A DNA stretch of 7,115 nt from Betaproteobacteria bacterium (GCA_009927195.1 RFNL01000138.1:1-7115), one strand, 5' to 3'. Counted from the first letter of the stretch, positions 1 to 6,774 are shown. Notes: generated from the letters alone by a model not told the origin. Numbers and translations are program-made.

Positions 1-760
1 GCAGGCCCACCATGCGTTTCAGAGGGCCTGCGGTATGCGGCTCAATTTTGAAGCCCAAGGCGTTGAGTTTGGCGGCAAATCGCACCGCTCGAATGATGCG
101 CACCGGGTCTTCCCTGTAGCGGGCCGAAGGGTCCCCGATCATGCGCAGCAATTTCTTTTTGGCATCTTTCATTCCACCGTGGTAGTCAATCACCGCACCA
201 GTGAGCGGGTCGTAATACATGGCGTTGATGGTGAAATCGCGACGGGCTGCATCTTCGTCTTGTGGACCCCAAACATTGTCCCGCAATACACGACCACTGG
301 CATCAACAGCATGCTTCATGCCAGCCAACTCGGTTTTGCTGCTGCGCTCATTGCCTTTGACCTGCTGTGCGTCTGCGCTGTCCAAATAGGCCCGAAAGGT
401 CGAAACCTCGATGACTTCATGCTCACGACCACGTCCAAAAACCACATGGACTATGCGAAAACGTCGGCCAATGATGAAGGCACGCCGAAACAAGGCCTTG
501 ACTTCCTCAGGCGTGGCATCGGTGGCCACATCGAAGTCCTTGGGAGACAGGCCCAGCAGCAAATCTCGTACCGCCCCCCCAACGATGTAGGCCGTGTGGC
601 CGCGCTCTTGCAAGGTTTTGACCACCTGAACCGCGCGCTCATCGACATGCTGCGCATCAATGCCATGCACACTGGCTGGGATGATCTGGCGCTTGCCCAA
701 GCTGGGCTTGTCGCCTGCGTCACCCCGCCCTAGCAATTTGTCAATGAATTTTTTGATCAT
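1..760 (-). CDS. pcnB: Poly(A) polymerase I, N-terminal 253 residues (3' end beyond window)
   Basis: PcnB adds poly(A) tails to RNA 3' ends, marking them for exonucleolytic decay in the cytoplasm. My translation of the minus strand from the ATG at 760 gives 253 open codons running off the left edge, so this is a partial gene. The class II nucleotidyltransferase head is clear. It has GGAVRDLLLG at residues 61-70, then PKDFDVATDA with the metal-binding pair D75 and D77. The family-specific IIGRRFRIVHVVFG is at 96-109, RRDFTINAMYY at 173-183, and RYREDPVRIIRAVRFAAKL at 214-232. The RRFRIVHV and RYREDP blocks favour PcnB over a CCA-adding enzyme. The ATG overlaps the TGA of the upstream HAD gene as ATGA. 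No strong Shine-Dalgarno precedes it, so translational coupling is likely. The N-terminus MIKKFIDKLLG is typical of the family in this group. In related genomes folK often follows, but that lies outside the window. Confidence 0.96.
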   Translation of the reverse strand, partial: MIKKFIDKLLGRGDAGDKPSLGKRQIIPASVHGIDAQHVDERAVQVVKTLQERGHTAYIVGGAVRDLLLGLSPKDFDVATDATPEEVKALFRRAFIIGRRFRIVHVVFGRGREHEVIEVSTFRAYLDSADAQQVKGNERSSKTELAGMKHAVDASGRVLRDNVWGPQDEDAARRDFTINAMYYDPLTGAVIDYHGGMKDAKKKLLRMIGDPSARYREDPVRIIRAVRFAAKLNALGFKIEPHTAGPLKRMVGL

Positions 761-1431
761 GTGGTTGTGAAAAGTTCCAAAATGGGCCATCCACGCTGTA
801 CGGCCAAGTTGCGCAAGCGATCATCAGGGTTGGTGGCCACAGGCTGATTGACTCTCTCCAGCAAAGGCAAATCGTTGATGGAGTCGCTGTAAAAAGTGCT
901 GCGAATGCCCGACCAGGTCAATCCCCGATCGTCAAGCCATTGTTGCAGACGAACGACCTTGCCAGGTCCAAACGAGGGCGTGCCATCAATATCACCCGTG
1001 AGTTCGCCCTGCTGATCACGTTTAAGTTGCACCGCAATCAGGTCAGAGATGCCCAATGCCTGTGCAATCGGCGCGGTCACAAACTCGTTGGTCGCCGTGA
1101 CGATCAGCAAGTGGTCGCCTTGTTGGCGGTGGCTTTCAATCAATGCCTTGGCCTGGGGCAAGATGGCAGGTTCAATCACTTCACGCATAAAGGCCTGGTG
1201 CGCAAGGGTGCATGCCTGTATTCCATGCTCCCGAGCGGCCTGGGTGGCAAAGCGCACATACGCATGAATGTCAAATCCGCCATGACGGTATTGCTGGAAA
1301 AAAGCATCGTTTTGCTGGGCGAATGTTGGTGCATCCGTCCAACCCAACCGGGTGGTGAACTCCCCCCACGCACGATCGGAGTCCAAGGGCAATAGGGTGT
1401 GGTCCAAGTCAAAAAGACAAATCGATTCCAA
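757..1431 (-). CDS. HAD superfamily subfamily IB hydrolase (SerB-like phosphatase)
   Basis: This is a cytoplasmic haloacid-dehalogenase-type phosphatase of 224 residues, substrate unknown. All four HAD motifs are visible. Motif I is FDLDHTLL with nucleophile D8 and acid D10. Motif II lies in LLIVTATN (residues 108-115). The motif III lysine is K158 in FGPGKVVRL. Motif IV is YSDSINDLPLL with D183 and D187. The helical cap insert after motif I fits subfamily IB, the group containing phosphoserine phosphatase. The motifs alone do not show that phosphoserine is the substrate. The start codon is TTG at 1431, since motif I begins seven residues in and the frame is closed upstream by the hda TGA. 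The sequence GAGGAAAG, overlapping that TGA, is a good ribosome binding site. The gene sits 12 bp after hda and overlaps pcnB by 4 bp. Confidence 0.9.
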   Translation of the reverse strand: MESICLFDLDHTLLPLDSDRAWGEFTTRLGWTDAPTFAQQNDAFFQQYRHGGFDIHAYVRFATQAAREHGIQACTLAHQAFMREVIEPAILPQAKALIESHRQQGDHLLIVTATNEFVTAPIAQALGISDLIAVQLKRDQQGELTGDIDGTPSFGPGKVVRLQQWLDDRGLTWSGIRSTFYSDSINDLPLLERVNQPVATNPDDRLRNLAVQRGWPILELFTTT

Positions 1432-1443
1432 GCCCGTCTTTCC

Positions 1444-2136
1444 TCAGAGTTGTTCCATCATTTGGCGCAACAACGGCACCGTGATGGCACGCTTGGTTTG
1501 CAAGGCGTACCGGTCCAGTTGATCCAGCCAGTGAATCAGGCTGGCCAAGTCTCGGCTGAACCGATGGAGCAAAAAATCCATCACCTCATCGCTCAAAAAC
1601 AAGCCGCGGGCATCGGCTTGCTGGCGCAACACTGAGCGGCGCTCTAATTCGGACAGCACCTGCAGTTGAAACACATGACCCCAAGCCAGTCGGGTGCGCA
1701 AATCTTCGCGCACCGGTAAATCACTGGGCGGCATGGCGCCACTGGCCAACACCCAGCGTTGCTGCCCATCAGATGCGGCTGTGGCATGCACAAACCAATT
1801 GAATGCCGCATGTTGCTGAATGGCGCTGTACAAGTGCACATCATCGAGCAATACCACCTGCCAATCATCGTTGAAAGCCGTGGGTTCCAACTGGTCGGCA
1901 TCCATCCAACCCACTGACCCCATGCCCCCTTGTTCGGCCAGGGCCGCTCGAACGCCTTGCAGCAAATGGGTTTTGCCACAGCCCGTTTCACCCCAAAGGT
2001 AAGTGGGTACCGGTGAGCGGACTTGGTTGGACACCCACAAGGACAAATGCGATACCACCAACTGGTTCTGACCCGCCAAAAAATTGGCCAGACTCGGACC
2101 TGGGGCTAATCCGATGTCAAGGGCGATTTGCTTCAT
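1444..2136 (-). CDS. hda: DnaA regulatory inactivator Hda
   Basis: Hda is an AAA+ protein. Bound to the DNA-loaded beta clamp, it stimulates ATP hydrolysis by DnaA and so prevents re-initiation of replication. The 230-residue product is close to the usual length of about 230-250. The N-terminal QIALDI (residues 3-8) resembles the clamp-binding pentapeptide/hexapeptide. The Walker A motif is GETGCGKTH (49-57) and Walker B is VVLLDDVH (94-101). A sensor I region lies around VLASGAMPPSDL (129-140). The box VII arginine-finger segment is REDLRTRLAWG (143-153). Sensor II lies in RFSRDLASL (192-200). The C-terminal helical part ends in LDQLDRYAL and the final TVPLLRQMM. It lacks the DNA-binding domain IV of DnaA, which separates it from DnaA itself. 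The ATG at 2136 is chosen because it begins the conserved MKQIALDIGL and has GGTGAAGG upstream. It overlaps the end of the perM-like gene by 20 bp. Confidence 0.95.
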   Translation of the reverse strand: MKQIALDIGLAPGPSLANFLAGQNQLVVSHLSLWVSNQVRSPVPTYLWGETGCGKTHLLQGVRAALAEQGGMGSVGWMDADQLEPTAFNDDWQVVLLDDVHLYSAIQQHAAFNWFVHATAASDGQQRWVLASGAMPPSDLPVREDLRTRLAWGHVFQLQVLSELERRSVLRQQADARGLFLSDEVMDFLLHRFSRDLASLIHWLDQLDRYALQTKRAITVPLLRQMMEQL

Positions 2137-3211
2137 CGGACAAGCCTTCACCCGTGAACAAACGGCTGGACAGGTAGTGCGCACGCGCACGCCGCAAGCA
2201 CACCAACAATATGGCGCTGGCTGGCAAGGCCACCAACACACCGACAAAGCCAAACACCTGGCCAAAAGCCAGTAAGGCAAAAATCACGGCCAAGGGGTGC
2301 AGTCCAATGCGCTCACCCACCAAACGCGGAGTCAGCACAAAGCCCTCCAGAAGTTGTCCCAAACCGAATACCAATCCCACCATCAAAACTGCTTTCCAAG
2401 CCGCAAATTGCAATAAACCTGCGACCAAAGCCAGGATCAAACCGACGCCAAATCCCAAATAGGGAATGACCACCGCCAAACCACTGAAAACGCCAATGGG
2501 CAGGGCCAAATCCAAACCAAACAAGTAAAGGCCCATGCTGTAAAACACGGCCAAGATGGCCATCACGGTCAATTGCCCGCGCATGTATTGGCCCAGGACG
2601 TCATCGACCTCGACCATGAATGCATCAAAACCAGGCCGCAAGCGCATGGGGACCAAGGCCACTACATGCGATACAAACCGATCCCAGTCGGCCAGCAGGT
2701 AAAACAAAGCCACTGGAATCAACACCAGATTACCGATCACTGCCAAAGCCACGCTGCCACCGATGCGCAAAGAGGCCAACCATGCATCCAAGGATTCATC
2801 CACCGATGTGTTGAAATACTTGATCAAAAAGACCTTCAAAGACCCTGGATCCAGGTTCAGCTCCACGCCAAACTCTTTCAGCCAGGGTGCCAGGACCGCT
2901 TGGGCCTTGAGCAACAACCCAGGCAATTGCTCGCGCATCAGCGGCAATTCCTTGGCCAATATGGGCACAACCAAAAGCACAACCGCCAAAGCCGTGAGCA
3001 AAAACAGCAGCTCAACCAAGCCTGCCGCCACAGCGCCTGGCAAACTGCCTTGGGTCAGACGCACCAGGCTTTTGACCACTGGCGACAACACATAAGCCAA
3101 CACTGCAGCGACCACAAAAGGCATGAGGACGGGTGACAGCATCCACAACAACAGACCCGACATGGCCACAATGGCACCCCATGCGGCGAACTGTTGTTGG
3201 TAGCGAGTCAT
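2117..3211 (-). CDS. AI-2E family transporter / PerM-like membrane protein
   Basis: This is an inner-membrane protein of 364 residues from the AI-2E transporter (UPF0118/PerM) family. Some members export autoinducer-2 and others are linked to sodium/proton exchange; the substrate here cannot be told from sequence. About eight hydrophobic segments are visible, near residues 11-29, 31-47, 61-86, 151-175, 215-238, 239-260, 263-287 and 307-340. The soluble stretch at about 88-150 fits the usual loop between the third and fourth segments. Family hallmarks are VVIPYLGFGVG (247-257) and, near the C-terminus, GFVLTPRLVGERIGLHPLAV (290-309) followed by FGFVGVLVALPASAIL. It is the first gene of the minus-strand cluster, divergent from purM. 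This purM / perM-like / hda order is, from memory, common in Burkholderiales. The ATG at 3211 has no obvious Shine-Dalgarno. Confidence 0.9.
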   Translation of the reverse strand: MTRYQQQFAAWGAIVAMSGLLLWMLSPVLMPFVVAAVLAYVLSPVVKSLVRLTQGSLPGAVAAGLVELLFLLTALAVVLLVVPILAKELPLMREQLPGLLLKAQAVLAPWLKEFGVELNLDPGSLKVFLIKYFNTSVDESLDAWLASLRIGGSVALAVIGNLVLIPVALFYLLADWDRFVSHVVALVPMRLRPGFDAFMVEVDDVLGQYMRGQLTVMAILAVFYSMGLYLFGLDLALPIGVFSGLAVVIPYLGFGVGLILALVAGLLQFAAWKAVLMVGLVFGLGQLLEGFVLTPRLVGERIGLHPLAVIFALLAFGQVFGFVGVLVALPASAILLVCLRRARAHYLSSRLFTGEGLSDEANRP

Positions 3212-3231
3212 GGGCTTGGGTGTAGGTCGGG

Positions 3232-3239
3232 ATTAAAAT
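3232..3239. promoter_or_regulatory. Putative divergent promoter core between perM-like gene and purM
   Basis: The 77-bp gap between the two divergent genes has one AT-rich core. On the plus strand TAAAAT (3234-3239) matches five of six bases of the sigma-70 -10 consensus. On the minus strand TTTAAT (3237-3232) also matches five of six. No good -35 hexamer is seen at the proper distance on either strand. Assignment rests on position and the -10 matches only. Confidence 0.4.
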
Positions 3240-3240
3240 G

Positions 3241-3257
3241 CACCGATTCTATCGGTG
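3241..3257. repeat. Perfect 7-bp inverted repeat in purM upstream region
   Basis: CACCGAT (3241-3247) and ATCGGTG (3251-3257) are exact reverse complements around a 3-base centre TCT. The repeat starts one base after the putative purM -10, so it would span the predicted start of transcription, as expected of a repressor operator. It could instead form an RNA hairpin in the purM leader. If the RNA began upstream, the stem could be extended by two wobble pairs and one A-U pair. No known regulator is assigned. Confidence 0.5.
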
Positions 3258-3288
3258 TGTATTGCGCCAACCCTTATTACCCCACCCC

Positions 3289-4317
3289 ATGAACAAACCT
3301 CTTTCCTACAAAGATGCTGGCGTGGACATTGATGCCGGCGATGCCCTGGTGGAGCGCATCAAGCCCATGGCCGCCAAAACATTGCGCGAAGGGGTTTTAT
3401 CGGGCCTGGGTGGATTTGGTGCATTGTTTGAATTGCCCAGGCGATACCGTGAACCGGTGCTGGTCAGCGGCACCGATGGGGTGGGTACCAAACTCAAACT
3501 GGCCTTTGAATGGGACCTGCACGACAGCGTCGGCATCGATTTGGTGGCCATGAGTGTCAATGACGTCTTGGTGCAAGGGGCAGAACCACTTTTCTTTTTG
3601 GACTATTTCGCCTGCGGCAAGTTGGATGTTGATACCGCAGCCACTGTGGTGCAAGGTATCGCCACCGGCTGTGAGTTGGCTGGCTGTGCCCTGATGGGCG
3701 GAGAGACCGCTGAAATGCCAGGCATGTACCCCATCGGAGAATACGACTTGGCCGGCTTTGCGGTCGGGGTGGTGGAGAAATCCAATATCCTCACGGGTGC
3801 TTTGGTCAGCGATGGCGATGTGGTCCTGGGCCTGGCTTCTTCCGGAGTGCATTCAAATGGTTTTTCTTTGGTGCGCAAAGTCATTGACCGCAGTGCCGCT
3901 GCATTGCCCACTCAACTCGACGGCATGGCATTTCGACAAGCCTTGATGACCCCGACCCGCATTTATGTGAAATCTGTATTGACCGCTTTGTCCCGGCATC
4001 CAATTCACGCCTTGGCCCACATCACGGGCGGGGGATTGTTGGAAAACATTCCACGGGTTCTGCCAGAGGGCTTGTCTGCGCATATTCATCTGGATCATTG
4101 GCCCCGCAGCGAGTTGTTTCAATGGCTGCAACATCAAGCTGGCATCGACGACCATGAAATGAGCCGCACCTTCAACAACGGCATTGGCATGGTGGTAGTG
4201 GTACCGGCCAAGGATGCCCAAGCTTGCATGGCCACCTTGCGTGAAAAAGGCGAGCAGGTTTATCAGGTGGGCCACATTCAAGCCCGCGGCTCTGGTTCGG
4301 CCGTGGTTTTGCACTGA
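3289..4317 (+). CDS. purM: Phosphoribosylformylglycinamidine cyclo-ligase (AIR synthetase)
   Basis: PurM catalyses the ATP-dependent ring closure of formylglycinamidine ribonucleotide to aminoimidazole ribonucleotide, the fifth step of de novo purine synthesis, in the cytoplasm. The 342-residue product matches the usual length of about 345. Visible hallmarks are YKDAGVDIDAGDALVERI (residues 7-24), SGTDGVGTKLKLA (60-72), GIDLVAMSVNDVLVQGAEP (82-100), MGGETAEMPGMY (136-147), SSGVHSNGFSL (185-195), HITGGGLLENIPRVLP (244-259) and the late FNNGIGMVVVV (295-305). The ATG at 3289 is chosen because conserved sequence starts directly after it; an in-frame ATG at 3238 would add 17 unconserved residues. 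The stretch before the chosen ATG is pyrimidine-rich (CCCCACCCC) with no Shine-Dalgarno, so initiation probably relies on other features. It converges with the SirB1-family gene across a 28-bp gap. Confidence 0.97.
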   Translation: MNKPLSYKDAGVDIDAGDALVERIKPMAAKTLREGVLSGLGGFGALFELPRRYREPVLVSGTDGVGTKLKLAFEWDLHDSVGIDLVAMSVNDVLVQGAEPLFFLDYFACGKLDVDTAATVVQGIATGCELAGCALMGGETAEMPGMYPIGEYDLAGFAVGVVEKSNILTGALVSDGDVVLGLASSGVHSNGFSLVRKVIDRSAAALPTQLDGMAFRQALMTPTRIYVKSVLTALSRHPIHALAHITGGGLLENIPRVLPEGLSAHIHLDHWPRSELFQWLQHQAGIDDHEMSRTFNNGIGMVVVVPAKDAQACMATLREKGEQVYQVGHIQARGSGSAVVLH

Positions 4318-4345
4318 CCCCTTTTTGTCAGCAGTCAGGCAAATT

Positions 4346-5065
4346 TCAACGGCTTTGGGCCAATATTTCAATGCGCATTTGCAACAAGTGCAGCAGTCGT
4401 TTTTCCTGGCGCGAACGGTATATTTCTTGTAGATTTTTCAGCATGCGCAACACCATGTTGCGCGGCGAACAAGCCTGCAAATGCTGAGACAACACCAAAT
4501 CGGTTTTGCGCTTTCCCAAGCTTTCTCCATCGCTGCCCAACCACTGCCCTATGCGCTCGAGCAAATCTTCTCTGCCCAGTGACTGGCCCGTGAAGGGATC
4601 CAAAACAATCAAGCCTTCATGGGGGTCGGGCAATTTAACTTTGACCAAAAAATGGCCCGGAAATCCCACGCCTTGGGCTTGAAGGCCCAAACCTTGGGCC
4701 AACTCCAACCACAGCACCGACAAGCTGATGGGAATACCTCGTCGCGTATCCATCACCCGGTGCAAATAACTGTTGTCTGGCGCGTAGTAATCATTGACAT
4801 TGCCAGCAAAACCCAATTCATCAAAAAAGAACTGATTGAGCCTGCGCAATTTGGCAATGGGATCGGCTTTCGCATTCAAGGGGCGTCGCAATCGAAAGTG
4901 CCATGCATCCATCTGGGCCAAGACCGATTCAATATCGGCCTGTGGGTAGGGGTCTTGGGCCAAACTGGCCGCCGCCTCGAGCAAAGGAAACTGTGTATCC
5001 GAAGCCACCAAGCATCGAAAGTAATCCAAGGGTGTGGGCACATCTGACGGGCTCCATGCAACCAT
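4346..5065 (-). CDS. SirB1-family transglutaminase-like protein, short C-terminus
   Basis: This is a cytoplasmic protein of 239 residues related to SirB1/YchA, which joins a transglutaminase-like fold to C-terminal TPR-like helices. Its biochemical role is not established. The core reads NSYLHRVMDTRRGIPISLSV (98-117), ELAQGLGLQAQGVGFPGHFL (121-140) and IVLDPFTG (153-160). H138 and D156 fit two positions of the transglutaminase triad. The only cysteines, C18 and C199, lie outside the core, so classical Cys catalysis seems absent, as I recall for this family. The helical tail NMVLRMLKNLQEIY (203-216) begins the TPR-like part but stops after about 25 more residues, shorter than relatives of about 270-280. 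The ATG at 5065 is preferred, with GAGGTG overlapping the murJ stop upstream; an in-frame GTG at 5071 lies inside that ribosome binding site. It is 7 bp downstream of murJ and probably co-transcribed with it. Confidence 0.88.
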   Translation of the reverse strand: MVAWSPSDVPTPLDYFRCLVASDTQFPLLEAAASLAQDPYPQADIESVLAQMDAWHFRLRRPLNAKADPIAKLRRLNQFFFDELGFAGNVNDYYAPDNSYLHRVMDTRRGIPISLSVLWLELAQGLGLQAQGVGFPGHFLVKVKLPDPHEGLIVLDPFTGQSLGREDLLERIGQWLGSDGESLGKRKTDLVLSQHLQACSPRNMVLRMLKNLQEIYRSRQEKRLLHLLQMRIEILAQSR

Positions 5066-5072
5066 ACCCACC

Positions 5073-6638
5073 TCAACGCCGCCACAAGGTGTGCAAAGGC
5101 ACGCGAAAAGCCCACAGGGAAATACCGTATACGACGACGCTGATCAGCAAAGCCACCGCCAGCGCAGCAACGCGTGCCAATGGGGTGACGCGCCAAGCCG
5201 ACCAATCAATCAGCTGTGCAAACCACAGCAAGGGCATGGCCAACAACACGCACGAGGCGCTCACCTGCGCGCCATAGCGCAGCCATCCGGGGCGGGGCTG
5301 GTATTTGCCTTGCCGCACCAAGCCCCAACACAAGAGAGCGGCATTGACCAAGGCCCCCAAACCAATGGCCAAGGCCAAGCCGGCGTGGGCCAACCAGGGC
5401 ACCAATACCAGATTCAGCCCTTGCGTCAGCATCAAGACCGCCAAAGCAATCCGCATGGGCGTGCGGGTATCTTGACTGGCAAAAAAACCGGGCGCCAGCA
5501 CCTTGATGGCCACCAAACCCACCAAGCCCACGCCGTAGCCAACCAAAGCCAGGCTGGTCTGCATCAGGTCTTTGTCGGTGAAAGCACCGTAGTGAAACAA
5601 CACACTGACCAAAGGCTGGGCAAAAATCAACAAGGCCACCGCGCACGGCAAGCCCAGCGCCAGCACCCAGCGCAGTCCATCATCAATCAGGCCGCTGTAG
5701 CGTTGCTGGTCGCCACTGGCCCTGGCCTGGGTCAATGCGGGCAACAACACCACCCCTAAGGCCACACCCAGCAAGCCGGTGGGAAACTCCATCAAACGAT
5801 CTGCATAACCCAGCCAAGTGACGCTGCCCGGTGCCAAATGCGAGGCAATTTGGGTGTTGATGATCAGGGAAATCTGCGCCACGCTGACCCCCAACAAAGC
5901 CGGCGCCATGAGACCCAAAATCCGCTTGACACCCGGGTCTCGCCACGCCATCCTAAGCCCCAGACCAGGCCCAGCCAAGCGGGGCATCACCCCCAAACGA
6001 CGCATTGCCCAGCCTTGCACGGCCAACTGCAAGACTCCCCCCAGCATGACCCCTGCGGCCAGCGCATAAATCGGCGGCCAGCCAAAGTCCTCCAACCAGG
6101 GCCCCCCCCACCAGGCGCAAGCCACCATGCTGATATTGAGCAACACCGGCGTGGCTGCGGGCACGGCAAAGTGTTTCCAGGTGTTCAAAACACCAGCGGC
6201 CAAGGCCACGAGTGACATGAAACCTATGTACGGAAACATCCAACGGGTCATCATCACCGCCGCCTCATGCGCCGCCGCATCCCGACCCAAACCGGAGGCC
6301 ATGCCCCACACCAATGCCGGTGCAGCAACCACACCGAGTACACAAGTCAGTACCAACACCCAAAAAAGCGCTGTGGCCACGTTGGCCAGCAAGGCCAGGG
6401 CACGCTGTTCACCCTCTTGGGTTCGGGTGCTGGCCAGCACGGGCACAAAGGCTTGGGCAAAAGCGCCTTCGGCAAACAATCGGCGAAACAAATTGGGGAT
6501 GCGAAATGCCACGTTAAAGGCATCGGTCATGGCGCTGGCACCAAAAGTGGCCGCGATCAACAACTCGCGCACCAAACCAGAGACGCGCGAGACCAAGGTC
6601 CATAGGGAGACAGTGGATGCAGATTTGATCAAGGACAC
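5073..6638 (-). CDS. murJ: Lipid II flippase MurJ (MviN)
   Basis: MurJ moves the peptidoglycan precursor lipid II across the inner membrane. It belongs to the MOP exporter superfamily, whose MurJ members have 14 transmembrane helices. The 521-residue product agrees with the usual 510-525 and is hydrophobic throughout. The N-terminus STVSLWTLVSRVSGLVREL is typical of the family. From the GTG at 6638, the residues R18, R24, D39 and R52 fall exactly at the numbers known to be essential in E. coli MurJ. The second essential Asp-Arg pair is seen as D280-R281 in YADRLMEFPTGLLGVALG. This agreement supports the GTG start, although the same frame stays open upstream to 6998 across the rpsT start. A GGTGAGGG sequence lies upstream, but its core is about 13-14 bases from the GTG, longer than usual. 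Divergent from rpsT, followed at once by the SirB1-family gene. Confidence 0.96.
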   Translation of the reverse strand: MSLIKSASTVSLWTLVSRVSGLVRELLIAATFGASAMTDAFNVAFRIPNLFRRLFAEGAFAQAFVPVLASTRTQEGEQRALALLANVATALFWVLVLTCVLGVVAAPALVWGMASGLGRDAAAHEAAVMMTRWMFPYIGFMSLVALAAGVLNTWKHFAVPAATPVLLNISMVACAWWGGPWLEDFGWPPIYALAAGVMLGGVLQLAVQGWAMRRLGVMPRLAGPGLGLRMAWRDPGVKRILGLMAPALLGVSVAQISLIINTQIASHLAPGSVTWLGYADRLMEFPTGLLGVALGVVLLPALTQARASGDQQRYSGLIDDGLRWVLALGLPCAVALLIFAQPLVSVLFHYGAFTDKDLMQTSLALVGYGVGLVGLVAIKVLAPGFFASQDTRTPMRIALAVLMLTQGLNLVLVPWLAHAGLALAIGLGALVNAALLCWGLVRQGKYQPRPGWLRYGAQVSASCVLLAMPLLWFAQLIDWSAWRVTPLARVAALAVALLISVVVYGISLWAFRVPLHTLWRR

Positions 6639-6720
6639 ACGATAAGTGTAGCCCTCACCCCCTTGACTGCAACCCAAGGCAAGGTGTCGCCCGATACGAC
6701 CCAGCTTAAGCGTCGTGTTT

Positions 6721-6729
6721 TGATACAAT
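6721..6729 (+). promoter_or_regulatory. Putative extended -10 promoter of rpsT
   Basis: TGATACAAT contains the extended -10 motif TGn followed by TACAAT, five of six bases of the -10 consensus. No convincing -35 is seen 16-18 bp upstream, which an extended -10 can tolerate. Transcription would begin near 6736 and give a leader of about 39 bases. An alternative pairs TTGATA (6720-6725) as -35 with GATAAC (6743-6748) as -10 at 17-bp spacing. Confidence 0.5.
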
Positions 6730-6761
6730 GGTAGGCTTTGCTGATAACATCCACAGACACA

Positions 6762-6767
6762 CAGGAA
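6762..6767 (+). promoter_or_regulatory. Ribosome binding site of rpsT
   Basis: AGGAAG lies 7 bases before the rpsT ATG and matches the anti-Shine-Dalgarno sequence well. This is the strongest plus-strand ribosome binding site in the window, as expected of a highly translated ribosomal protein gene. It supports the ATG at 6775 as the start. Confidence 0.75.
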
Positions 6768-6774
6768 GACCACC

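Noticed and set aside
35..733. Long plus-strand open frame (232 codons) opposite pcnB
   Set aside because: It is fully antisense to pcnB, whose minus-strand translation carries all the expected family motifs. The plus-strand product has no recognisable domain and is a frame shadow.
2137..2280. 48-residue upstream extension of hda
   Set aside because: The extension is Cys/Trp-rich, lies over the perM-like coding sequence in another frame, and precedes the conserved MKQIALDIGL start with its own ribosome binding site.
2573..3136. Plus-strand open frame of 187 codons opposite the perM-like gene
   Set aside because: Its Gln/His-rich composition is the antisense image of a hydrophobic protein, and the opposite strand has clear family motifs.
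3238..3288. 17-residue N-terminal extension of purM from an upstream ATG
   Set aside because: The added residues are not part of the PurM family pattern, and the ATG overlaps the likely -10 element. It is kept only as an alternative.
4314..4331. CTGAC / GTCAG hairpin at the purM stop as a terminator
   Set aside because: The stem is only 5 bp with an 8-base loop, and the T-run is inside the loop rather than after the stem. It is too weak to call.
3853..4371. Minus-strand open frame of 172 codons opposite the end of purM
   Set aside because: It is antisense to conserved PurM sequence, runs into the convergent gene end and has no recognisable motif.
4673..4700. GGCCCAA-ACC-TTGGGCC inverted repeat with a nearby TTGGGC copy inside the SirB1-family gene
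   Set aside because: It encodes the repetitive core segment AQGLGLQAQG and follows from Leu-TTG, Ala-GCC and Gly-GGC codon preference; chance is the simplest explanation.
5034..5759. Plus-strand open frame of 241 codons opposite murJ and the SirB1-family gene
   Set aside because: The product is a Gln/His-rich low-complexity sequence, as arises opposite Leu/Ala-rich membrane proteins. It spans two well-supported genes on the other strand.
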